Below, piece by piece: positions 35,636 to 44,055 of a DNA stretch of 63,904 bases (positions within the stretch are counted from its first letter, which is position 1; each line of letters begins with the position of its first letter). Under the pieces are notes generated by a model. The model was not told the origin of the DNA. It made no database searches and saw only the letters and a program-made list of their open reading frames with translations. The translations under genes and the position numbers were made by a program. Source of the stretch: an uncultured Porphyromonadaceae bacterium (GTDB lineage: Bacteria > Bacteroidota > Bacteroidia > Bacteroidales > Muribaculaceae); assembly GCA_947175215.1 (NCBI GenBank), contig CAMWLR010000004.1:1-63904 (forward strand). Direction: 5' to 3'.

Positions 35636-37177
35636 TCAATGATTTTCGTTTAGTTTCAGCAGATTGTCGATAATCTTGCGGTCATTAGAGAGGCGCGGCA
35701 TCTTACGTTGACCCCCTAATTTACCGGTCTCGCCGAGCCAGCGGTTAAACAGGCCGGGTGAGGCAACGATTATCTCGGGGGGATCAAGAAACAATCCGCC
35801 GGCGCGTTTGGCCTGATAGTCAGAGTTCTCGCGTTGTAACTCGCGGTCGAGTATTTCGGCAAAGGTATCACCCCCCCCTTGCGGAGGCCGGGTGAACTCT
35901 ATCACCCACTGGTGACGCCCGCGGCGATTACCCTCGGCATAGACCGGGGCGGCGGTATAATCTGCGACCTCGGCGCCGGTCTGCAATGCGGCACGCGTCA
36001 TGGCAGCATCGGCGTTATAGACCATCAGCTCCTCGCCGAAAGCGTTTATAAAACTCTTGGTGCGACCGGCGATAGTGACCGTCAGCGGGGCGGCATCGGG
36101 GTCACCGCCTGTTTTACCCGCTCTCTCGATCATGACGGTGTCACCCAGGCGGTAACGCATCAGGCCGTTTGACGACGATATGACCATCTCATAGACCTCG
36201 CCGGGTGTTACCTCCCAGGCCGGGAGTATCCGCGAGGGGTCTGACAGGGGAATAAACTCATAGAACACATCGGCATCGAGCAGCAGCCCCAGCTCAGGCG
36301 ACCCGGGACGATCCTGCACGGCAAAAAATCCCTCAGAGGCGTTGTAATTTTCCCAATACCTCATCTTAGAGGGATCGGTAAGTTCATCATATTGCGACTT
36401 GTAGGGGGGGAAGGCGATCCCTCCGTGAAAGAATACCTCAAGCCCCGGCCAGACCTCATGGATGTCAGAAGCCCCGGTGATGCGCAACACCTCTTTTAAC
36501 ACGCCGGCAAACCATGACGGCACACCCGAGAGTGACCGCACATCGACGCGGGCGGCTGCGCGGGCAAGCGCGGGGAGCTTGACCTCCCAGTCGGCCATCA
36601 GCGCGGTCTTTTTGTCGGGGACGCGAAACAGATTGACCACGGGGTTAATGCGGTCGATCAGCGACGCCGACAGGTCGCCGACCTTGACCCCGGCGGGGAG
36701 ATCGGCAATCTCGTTGGCAAAACTGCCGCCGAGTATGAAGTTCTTGCCGCCGAAGATACGGCTGTCGGGGTAATACCCCAAGTATGAGGCCACCGACCAG
36801 GCCGCTCCGGCGTAATGGCAACCGTTGAGCGATGCCCGTGTCAGCGGGATATATTTGCTCTTACCCCCCGATGTGCCCGACGACTGGGCGTAGCGGCGGC
36901 ATACCCCCGGCCACAGTACATCGCGCTCACCGCGCAGCATACGGTTGACCGCCGGACGGATATCCTCATACTCCACACAGGGGAGTTTCGAGGCGAAAAC
37001 CGCGTAGCTGTCGGCGGGTGACAACTGATGCTCTCGCCCGTTGTCTGTCTTTGAGACAGCGCGCAGCAGACGGCTGAGCGTAGCCCTCTGGCTGCGCTCG
37101 ACATCGAGCCTCTCGCGCCGCTCGTTACGGCGTACCTGCGCGAAAAACGGTCTGCTGACGGGGGTGAAATCTATCAT
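35636..37177 (-). CDS. GH3-family acyl-acid amido synthetase-like protein
   Basis: Adenylate-forming enzyme fold of the plant GH3 family, which in plants joins amino acids to hormone carboxylates. The ATP-binding YAQSSGTSGGKSKYIPLT motif, YNASEGFFAVQD and the TIAGRTKSFINAFGEEL hinge are clear. 513 residues from the ATG at 37177, which lies two bases after topA; a longer frame would overlap topA. Bacterial homologues are common in Bacteroidetes and their acyl substrate is unknown. It is in the topA-rnhB run, directly before the alkaline phosphatase. Confidence 0.85.
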   Translation of the reverse strand: MIDFTPVSRPFFAQVRRNERRERLDVERSQRATLSRLLRAVSKTDNGREHQLSPADSYAVFASKLPCVEYEDIRPAVNRMLRGERDVLWPGVCRRYAQSSGTSGGKSKYIPLTRASLNGCHYAGAAWSVASYLGYYPDSRIFGGKNFILGGSFANEIADLPAGVKVGDLSASLIDRINPVVNLFRVPDKKTALMADWEVKLPALARAAARVDVRSLSGVPSWFAGVLKEVLRITGASDIHEVWPGLEVFFHGGIAFPPYKSQYDELTDPSKMRYWENYNASEGFFAVQDRPGSPELGLLLDADVFYEFIPLSDPSRILPAWEVTPGEVYEMVISSSNGLMRYRLGDTVMIERAGKTGGDPDAAPLTVTIAGRTKSFINAFGEELMVYNADAAMTRAALQTGAEVADYTAAPVYAEGNRRGRHQWVIEFTRPPQGGGDTFAEILDRELQRENSDYQAKRAGGLFLDPPEIIVASPGLFNRWLGETGKLGGQRKMPRLSNDRKIIDNLLKLNENH

Positions 37178-37179
37178 CC

Positions 37180-39507
37180 TTATTTCTTGCGGCGCGCCGG
37201 GCGGCGGGGCTTGGCATCCTGGTCGGCGATGATGGCGCGGCACTCCTCGAGGGTGAGGGCGGCCGGGTCGCTGACCGTCTTGGGGATCTTATAGTTGTTT
37301 TTGCCGCCGGCGATATACACACCATAGCGACCATTGAGTATCTGTATGGTCTCATCCTCGTCAAATGTCTTGACGATGCGGTTGGCCTCCTCGCGGCGTT
37401 TCTCCTCGATCAGCGAGACAGCCTCGTCGAGAGTCAGGTGGGCCGGAGAGTATTCCTTGGGGATCGAGACAAACTTACCGTCAAACTTGATGTAAGGCCC
37501 GTAACGCCCGATGGCGACCGTGAGATCCTTATCTTCATACGTACCGATGTGGCGGGGGAACTCAAAGAGCTTGAGCGCCTCATCGAGGGTGATGGTGCTG
37601 ACGCTCTGATCCTTTAGCAGCGAGGCAAACTGTGGTTTCTCATCGCCCTCACCGTCGCCGAGCTGTATCATCGGGCCGTAACGGCCGATCTTGACAGAGA
37701 CAGGTTTGCCCGACACGGGGTCTGTGCCCAGCACCCTCTCGCCTACTTTATGCTCGAGACGCATATTCATCGCCGAGTCGACATTGGGGTGAAAGTCTGA
37801 GTAGAAACTCTTTATCTCGTTATGCCATGGCAGTTTACCCTCGGCGATCTTATCAAATTTCTCCTCGACCTGAGCGGTAAAGTTATAGTCGAGGATATCA
37901 GGGAAGTATTCGGTGAGGAACTCATTGACCACCTGGCCGACATCGGTCGGCACGAGCTTACCCTTCTGAGAGCCGACAATCTCGGTGCGGGTCACCTCGT
38001 TGAGTTTCCCGTCGACAAGTGTCAGCACTTTGTAGGGACGCTCGACACCCTCCTTCTCACCCTTCTCGACATAACCGCGCTGCTGTATTGTCGAGATGGT
38101 CGGGGCGTAGGTCGAGGGGCGTCCGATACCAAGCTCCTCCATCTTCTTGACCAGAGAAGCCTCGGTGTAGCGGGGTGGCTGCTGGGTGTACCTCTCGGTG
38201 GCGGTCATCTCGTCGAGGGTGAGGATCATACCCTTGTGGAAGTGGGGCAACAACCCCTCGCCGCTGTCGGCATCCTCAGCGTTGTCATCGTCGTGATCCT
38301 CCATATACACCTTGAGGAAACCGTCAAAGCGCACTACCTCACCGCTGACCGAGAATTTCGCGCCGCTGTTTTTGGCGAGAATCTCGACGGTGGTCTTCTC
38401 AAGTTCGGCATCGGCCATCTGAGAGGCCACAGCACGTTTCCAGATAAGCGAGTAGAGACGTTTCTCCTGGGGGGTGGCGTCGATGGTTTTCTGCTCGACG
38501 TATGTGGGACGGATAGCCTCGTGGGCCTCCTGGGCACCCCGTGACGAGGTGTGATAGCGGCGCAGATGCAGGTATCTGTCACCCATTGTCGAGGTGATCT
38601 CATCCTTGATCGCCCCTAAGGCGAGTTCGCTCAGGTTGAGCGAGTCGGTACGCATATAGGTTATATGCCCGGCCTCATAGAGTTTCTGGGCGATCATCAT
38701 CGTCTGTGAGACGGTGAAGCCGAGCTTACGGGCAGCCTCTTGTTGCAGCGTCGAGGTTGTGAATGGGGGCGCGGGAGCTTTCTTGAGAGGGTGGACATGC
38801 ACGCTGCCTACCTCATAGGTGTCGGCGGCAGCCTCCTGCAGCAGTGTCTCGGCCTCGTCGACCGACCCGATGCGGTTGGTGAGCACACCGGTGACACTCT
38901 CGCCGCCGGGGAGGGTAAACTGCCCGGAGACGCGGAAGTATTGCTCGGGGATAAAATTTTTTATCTCATTCTCACGCTCCATTATCAGCCTGACGGCCAC
39001 CGACTGCACGCGGCCGGCCGAGAGAGCCGGCTTGATCTTCTTCCAGAGCACGGGCGATAGCTCAAAGCCGACTATGCGGTCGAGCACGCGGCGTGCCTGC
39101 TGTGCATCGACCAGGTTTATGTCGATGTCGCGCGGATTCTCTATGGCGTGAAGGATAGCGTTCTTGGTGATCTCATGGAAGACGATGCGCCGCGTATGGG
39201 CCGGGTCGAGCCCAAGCACCTCAAAGAGATGCCAGGCGATAGCCTCACCCTCGCGGTCCTCATCAGATGCGAGCCACACGGTGTCGGCCTCGCGGGCGCT
39301 CTTCTTAAGCTCGGCTACCAGCACCTTTTTGTCATCAGGGATCTCATATACGGGCTCGAAACCGTTGTCGACATCGATGCTGAAATTCTTCTTCTTCAGG
39401 TCACGGATATGGCCGTAGCTCGACATCACCTTGAAATCAGGCCCGAGGAATTTACCTATGGTCTTGGCCTTGGCGGGTGACTCGACTATTACAAGATTTT
39501 TGGACAT
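37180..39507 (-). CDS. topA: DNA topoisomerase I
   Basis: Type IA topoisomerase relaxing negative supercoils. The Toprim domain starts LVIVESPAKAKTIGKFLG and contains ASDEDREGEAIAWHL; the catalytic tyrosine is in TYMRTDSLNLS. In place of zinc fingers the C-terminus has topo I C-terminal repeats with the GRYGP motif (three copies: GRYGPMIQ, GRYGPYIK, GRYGVYIA) and a basic tail. 775 residues is normal for Bacteroidetes. It heads a seven-gene run and has a long structured leader. Confidence 0.97.
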   Translation of the reverse strand: MSKNLVIVESPAKAKTIGKFLGPDFKVMSSYGHIRDLKKKNFSIDVDNGFEPVYEIPDDKKVLVAELKKSAREADTVWLASDEDREGEAIAWHLFEVLGLDPAHTRRIVFHEITKNAILHAIENPRDIDINLVDAQQARRVLDRIVGFELSPVLWKKIKPALSAGRVQSVAVRLIMERENEIKNFIPEQYFRVSGQFTLPGGESVTGVLTNRIGSVDEAETLLQEAAADTYEVGSVHVHPLKKAPAPPFTTSTLQQEAARKLGFTVSQTMMIAQKLYEAGHITYMRTDSLNLSELALGAIKDEITSTMGDRYLHLRRYHTSSRGAQEAHEAIRPTYVEQKTIDATPQEKRLYSLIWKRAVASQMADAELEKTTVEILAKNSGAKFSVSGEVVRFDGFLKVYMEDHDDDNAEDADSGEGLLPHFHKGMILTLDEMTATERYTQQPPRYTEASLVKKMEELGIGRPSTYAPTISTIQQRGYVEKGEKEGVERPYKVLTLVDGKLNEVTRTEIVGSQKGKLVPTDVGQVVNEFLTEYFPDILDYNFTAQVEEKFDKIAEGKLPWHNEIKSFYSDFHPNVDSAMNMRLEHKVGERVLGTDPVSGKPVSVKIGRYGPMIQLGDGEGDEKPQFASLLKDQSVSTITLDEALKLFEFPRHIGTYEDKDLTVAIGRYGPYIKFDGKFVSIPKEYSPAHLTLDEAVSLIEEKRREEANRIVKTFDEDETIQILNGRYGVYIAGGKNNYKIPKTVSDPAALTLEECRAIIADQDAKPRRPARRKK

Positions 39508-39665
39508 ATATGAGCGGACTAATATTGTATTGTTGCTGTTAACTGCGGATTAATTTACTGACAGTGACGGCAATAGTGCCATCACTGCGGTGACGGTACA
39601 CACCTCTTGGGGTCTGTGTCCGTTATTAATTATTGTGACACAGCCCCAATCCGGGGGCAAAATTA
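39508..39665 (-). promoter_or_regulatory. topA promoter and structured 5' leader
   Basis: The -7 box TAATTTTG (39658-39665, minus strand) predicts a transcript start near 39652 and a leader of about 145 bases. Two strong stem-loops lie in it: 39607-39620 with 39637-39649 (13 pairs, one bulge) at the extreme 5' end, and 39562-39572 with 39577-39587 (10 pairs, one mismatch, ATAG loop). Since the divergent gene reads away, they are not terminators of an upstream gene. They may stabilise or regulate topA mRNA. Confidence 0.55.
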
Positions 39666-39762
39666 CAAAAACAATGTAAATAAATCCCCCGGCCGGGGTG
39701 AAAAATCTTATTATACCAACAATTTTATCCCCTGTGAATGTTCGCCTTGCCGAAAATTTACG

Positions 39763-39770
39763 TAAATTTG
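39763..39770 (+). promoter_or_regulatory. Promoter -7 box of the MgtC-like gene
   Basis: TAAATTTG is an exact -7 box, giving a leader of about 28 bases. No clear -33 TTTG is found. Confidence 0.55.
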
Positions 39771-39803
39771 TGTCTGTAAGCGATAAAATAATCGCTCTTA
39801 CTT

Positions 39804-40523
39804 ATGGAAAATCTCTGGCAATATCTCTATCATCAGATAAATACCCCCGAGGTAAATCTCGCGGGGGCGGTGTTCAAACTGATGCTGTCGATGCTTCTGG
39901 GCGTGCTCGTGGGGCTCGAACGCAAGCGCAAGGGACAGATAGCCGGCGTGCGCACGTTTGCCCTGATCTCGATGGGGTCATGTATGGCGATGCTGTTGTC
40001 GGTATATGTGCCGCAGGTCTACCTCGGCCTCAAGAACGGCGACCCGGGCCGTATCGCCGCCCAGGTCATCACCGGCATCGGTTTTCTCGGCGCGGGCGCG
40101 ATGATACACATGAAGGGGTCTGTGCGCGGTCTGACCACAGCTGCCGGCATCTGGATGACGGCCACCATAGGCATGGCCGTCGGCGTGGGGATGTATCTTT
40201 GCTCGATCATCGCCACGGCGATGATATTGCTGACTCTGGTGGCATTTCAGGTATACGAAAACCGCGCTCGTCTGGGCCAGGAGAACCGTGTGCTACGGCT
40301 TGTCATCCACGGCATCGTGCATGACATCGCCCCCTATAAGGAGGTGATGGCGCGACACTCGGTGCATGTGTCGACATTCTATATCAATTATAACTACGAC
40401 GAGAATCTGACCGAACTCAACTTTGTGGTGCTGGCGCCTGTGCAGCGCAATTATCTCCCTATGTTTCAGGATCTGCGGCAGCTTGCCGACACCCGTTCGC
40501 TGACCCTCTCATCGGGCACCTGA
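39804..40523 (+). CDS. MgtC/SapB family membrane protein
   Basis: 239 residues: four or five membrane helices in the first 150, then a soluble ACT-like cytoplasmic domain. The family core GVLVGLERKRKGQIAGVRT and ITGIGFLGAGAMIHMKGSVRGLTTAAGIWMTATIGMA is intact. Family members are linked to magnesium-limited growth and membrane potential, but they are not proven Mg transporters. It is a single gene, divergent from topA and convergent with the exporter operon (20-base gap). Confidence 0.9.
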   Translation: MENLWQYLYHQINTPEVNLAGAVFKLMLSMLLGVLVGLERKRKGQIAGVRTFALISMGSCMAMLLSVYVPQVYLGLKNGDPGRIAAQVITGIGFLGAGAMIHMKGSVRGLTTAAGIWMTATIGMAVGVGMYLCSIIATAMILLTLVAFQVYENRARLGQENRVLRLVIHGIVHDIAPYKEVMARHSVHVSTFYINYNYDENLTELNFVVLAPVQRNYLPMFQDLRQLADTRSLTLSSGT

Positions 40524-40543
40524 GACCGGCGTGACACTGATTG

Positions 40544-41731
40544 TCAGCCGCGGCGGGTCTGCCAGCGGGTGACCAGATAGGCCGTCAGGGTATAGAAGAC
40601 GGTCAGCCCCCATAGCCACGCAAAGGGGTGTGACTGCTGCCCCATCACGGCATCGTTTGAGTTGATGTGTACAAACCCTTGCAGCCCCCATGTGCAAGGT
40701 ATCATGTCGCTGATCCACCCTAAGAATCGGTTCATGGCGTAGACCGGCCATGTCAGACCTGACAGGAAGAGGAATGCGACCGATGTAAACACCACGATGA
40801 TAAAGGCCGACTCGCGCTCGGTAGCCATGATGTTGAGTGTCTGGCCCAACATCGCGCTCGCCAACAGCATCGGGAAGATAAACAACACATACTCAATCAC
40901 TTTACCCTCATGCGGATAGTGAAAGAACAGGGGGATGTAGTGCAGGATGTAGATGGCCAGAGGTATGTAGATGATGGTATAACAGAGCGCACGCCCGAGG
41001 ATCTGGGCCGACGGTGAGGCGTCGTCGCCAAAAACCGTCACCCCTCCCCCTCTGAGACGGCGGCGCTGCTCGGCGCGCGTGCCGCCCAACAGCACGATAC
41101 CTAACAGCATACTCTGCTGCAATATCAGCACCACGATGCCGGGGATAATGAACGAGGCGAATCCCTGCTGGGTGTCACCCAACGCAAAGCCGTAACTCTC
41201 GATATTAGACGGAGCGCCGTTTGAGGGCATACCAAGGTCGTCAAGGGCGCGCTCGCGCAGATCTGCACCGGTAGCGATCTGCAGGTCGGCCAGCGAACTT
41301 GAGAATGTGCGGTAGCGCAGCAGCAGGCTCATCTCGCAGTAAAACTGCACCTGGGGTTGCTCGGCGCGGCCTAATTTACGGCTGTAATCCTCGGGAATCT
41401 CAATGATGGCGAAACATTTCTTGGCGGCCATCCAGTCGCGGGCCTCGTTGAGGTCGGCGGCATAACCGCAGATCTTCATCGCCTCGGTAGCATCGGCGTG
41501 GCGCACAAATTCGCGGCTGAGGGCGGTGCGGGCATGGTCGACCACCGCTACGGGCATATCGCGGGTGACCTCGGTGTTATATATCAGCGAGTAAACGATC
41601 GGGTAGGCTATCGGCAGGAAGAAAAAGAACAGCATCACGCCGATGTCTGAGAAGACCAGCGTCATCTCGTGCCTGAAGATCCTCGCGGTCTCAAGCAGCC
41701 ATTCCTTTATGTCTATGACAAATCGATTCAT
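40544..41731 (-). CDS. ABC-2 type export permease (second of two)
   Basis: 395 residues with one N-terminal membrane helix, a large extracytoplasmic domain (about 55-180) and five or six C-terminal helices, the YbhR/YhhJ layout. It probably forms a heterodimer with the permease encoded just upstream. It is last in the tolC-hlyD-permease-permease run. No ATP-binding subunit is encoded in or beside the operon, so the motor must come from elsewhere. Confidence 0.85.
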   Translation of the reverse strand: MNRFVIDIKEWLLETARIFRHEMTLVFSDIGVMLFFFFLPIAYPIVYSLIYNTEVTRDMPVAVVDHARTALSREFVRHADATEAMKICGYAADLNEARDWMAAKKCFAIIEIPEDYSRKLGRAEQPQVQFYCEMSLLLRYRTFSSSLADLQIATGADLRERALDDLGMPSNGAPSNIESYGFALGDTQQGFASFIIPGIVVLILQQSMLLGIVLLGGTRAEQRRRLRGGGVTVFGDDASPSAQILGRALCYTIIYIPLAIYILHYIPLFFHYPHEGKVIEYVLFIFPMLLASAMLGQTLNIMATERESAFIIVVFTSVAFLFLSGLTWPVYAMNRFLGWISDMIPCTWGLQGFVHINSNDAVMGQQSHPFAWLWGLTVFYTLTAYLVTRWQTRRG

Positions 41732-41789
41732 GAGTTACTGTCCGGTAATTTGTGCGTTGGATTATATCTGTGAGCGGTCGCCGCAGCCA

Positions 41790-42953
41790 TCAGGGCACAT
41801 AGACGGGGTGACGGAGCGAGCGTTTGATCATCGGGGCAAACAGGGTCGCAACGATCGGGAAGATCAGCAGGGCCACGAAATACCACCGGGCGTAATACAC
41901 GGCCCAACCGTCGAGGGCTATATCGCCGTAGATCAGGAAGTACCACCTCACAGGCAGGATATATGAGAATATCGCCACACCGCCATACATCGCCTCGACA
42001 GGAAATGAGAAGGCGGCCAGAGAGAAAGCCAGGATGCCCGTGAGCGAGCATACCGAGAGTGACAGGCGCGGATTGGGGAGTATCGAGCAGATGGTGACCG
42101 CAAAGCTCTGCGAGGCGATCACAAACAGCGGCATGCCGATGATCATCCACACCTCATTGCCGTTCATCGGGAAGTGATTCCAGTGATAGAGCAGCGAGTT
42201 CATACCCCAGCCGATGATGGTGAAGATGATGGTCTGAGGCAGCAGTTTTCCGATCAGGGCGGTGCCGATGCGGTTTCCGGCGGCATCGAGCCAGCGGGGC
42301 GAACTGCCGGTCTTGATCTCCTGTGTGATGGCAAAGACGGTCATCAGGAAGACCATCAGCTCGAGCACGCCATATAGAAATGACGGGCAGAGGTAATATG
42401 AATAGTTGATCCAGGGGTTACCGATCGGGTGGGTGTAGACAGTGATTGGCTGCAACAGCACCCCGGCGAGCTCCTCGGGGGCACCATTGTCGACGAGATT
42501 GGTCTGCACGACCGCTCCGGCCGAGGTGACACCCATTGTCTTGAACCCCTTGAACATCAGCGAGCCGGGCACGTAGATGGCCAGATTGTAATAATAGGTC
42601 AGCTGCGGGCCGGTGCCGGCGACGGCATCGCGCTCAAAGTTTTCGGGGATCATAAAGAAGCCCATGATCTTGCCGCTGCGCACATCCTCCATCGCCGTGT
42701 GGTAATCCTCGGGCTGCTCGACAACATCGATCAGCTCCATGGCGTTGAGCGACCGTGTCACCTGTCGTGACATCTGCGAGTGGTCGAGGTCGACCACTGC
42801 CGCAGGCACTTTGAGGGGTAACCCCTCGTCGAGGATCGACACAAAGAAGAGCGCCATGGCCACCGGCACCAGCACCATCCCCACGAGATAGATCGGGCGG
42901 GAACAGAGGCGACGGATTTCGCGCCGTATGACAGTCATTAAGCCGGTTGACAT
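41790..42953 (-). CDS. ABC-2 type export permease (first of two)
   Basis: 387 residues with the same layout as its neighbour: an N-terminal helix after IRREIRRLCSRPIY, an extracytoplasmic loop domain (AAVVDLDHSQMSRQV), then a membrane bundle from about 185 to 370. It is 43 bases after the HlyD gene and 58 before the second permease. Family knowledge says such permease pairs with HlyD and TolC export drugs or small molecules; the cargo is not known. Confidence 0.85.
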   Translation of the reverse strand: MSTGLMTVIRREIRRLCSRPIYLVGMVLVPVAMALFFVSILDEGLPLKVPAAVVDLDHSQMSRQVTRSLNAMELIDVVEQPEDYHTAMEDVRSGKIMGFFMIPENFERDAVAGTGPQLTYYYNLAIYVPGSLMFKGFKTMGVTSAGAVVQTNLVDNGAPEELAGVLLQPITVYTHPIGNPWINYSYYLCPSFLYGVLELMVFLMTVFAITQEIKTGSSPRWLDAAGNRIGTALIGKLLPQTIIFTIIGWGMNSLLYHWNHFPMNGNEVWMIIGMPLFVIASQSFAVTICSILPNPRLSLSVCSLTGILAFSLAAFSFPVEAMYGGVAIFSYILPVRWYFLIYGDIALDGWAVYYARWYFVALLIFPIVATLFAPMIKRSLRHPVYVP

Positions 42954-42996
42954 ATTGTGATATTCGTTTTACTCTTTAGTCGTGATAGCGGGGTGT

Positions 42997-43992
42997 TTAT
43001 TTGAGGATAACGGTCATGCCGGGACGCAGGTCGGGGAGATCTTCGGTGGGTCGGGCTTTTACCTCAAATGTCTTCGAGTCCCAGTCGCCGGTGGTCTTTG
43101 TGGCGTGCCACGTGGCGTATGAACCCATGTCGCGGATATAGTATATCTTGACCTTGGCGTCCTTATCAAGAGCGGGGATATTGACGGTGAGCTCCTTATC
43201 CATGGTGAAGTCCTTGAGGTTGTCTTCGCGGACGTTGAATGTCACCCACTTGTCATCGATGCGCAGCACATTCATTATCGGAGCACCCAGAGCCACCAGT
43301 TCACCCACGTTGGGGAATATCACGTCTATCTGGCCGTCACAGGGGGCGGTGAGATACTGGTCGTCGAGGATCGACTCTACCTCGGCGACACCACCCTGAG
43401 CGACAGTCACCATAGCCGATGCCTGGGTCTTGTCTTCGCTCTGGGGACCCTGCTTGGCCAGTTCATACTGACTCTTGGCGGCGGCGGCGCCGGCCGTTGC
43501 AGCGTCGTATGCAGCCTTGGCCTCGTCACGTTTCTGCTCAGAGACCACGCCCTCGGCATAGAGATTTTGCAGACGGTCATAAGTCTTCTTGGCGATGCCG
43601 ACAGCGGCCTCGGCCTGCTGCCATACCTGATATGCGCTCTGGATGATCTGTGAGCGTGTGCCGCTGTCTACCTTCTTGTCGACGGCCTGGGCGGCGGTCT
43701 CCATGGCGCGTGCCTGCTGCAGGCGTGCCTCGACCAGCGATGAGTGGATGTGCACCAGGGTATCACCCTTCTTGACCATATCTCCCTCGCTGACATAGAA
43801 CTCGACAACGCGGCCGGGGAGTTTGCCCGACACTCTAACCGAGGTAGCCTCGGCCTGGCCCTCAAGTATTTCGGCCGGCTTATTGATAAACAGGAATCCG
43901 ATGATTGACAATGCTGCCACGACAAACACCACGCCGCCTAAGGCGACCAACAGTTTGCGGTTCTCTTTTTTCTCTTCGTTAGACTGCTGCAT
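42997..43992 (-). CDS. HlyD/EmrA-type membrane fusion protein
   Basis: Periplasmic adaptor of 331 residues anchored by an N-terminal helix (about 14-33). First lipoyl half (SVRVSGKLPGRVVEFYVSEG), a coiled-coil hairpin with repeated Ala/Gln/Lys (about 80-190), second lipoyl half (LTAPCDGQIDVI) and a beta-barrel end. It connects the two permeases to the TolC-like channel encoded 63 bases upstream. Confidence 0.9.
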   Translation of the reverse strand: MQQSNEEKKENRKLLVALGGVVFVVAALSIIGFLFINKPAEILEGQAEATSVRVSGKLPGRVVEFYVSEGDMVKKGDTLVHIHSSLVEARLQQARAMETAAQAVDKKVDSGTRSQIIQSAYQVWQQAEAAVGIAKKTYDRLQNLYAEGVVSEQKRDEAKAAYDAATAGAAAAKSQYELAKQGPQSEDKTQASAMVTVAQGGVAEVESILDDQYLTAPCDGQIDVIFPNVGELVALGAPIMNVLRIDDKWVTFNVREDNLKDFTMDKELTVNIPALDKDAKVKIYYIRDMGSYATWHATKTTGDWDSKTFEVKARPTEDLPDLRPGMTVILK

Positions 43993-44055
43993 GACGACTC
44001 GATATATTATTTCGTTTGACTGTTTTTAGATTGATAAGTTATTTATGTCAGGGGC

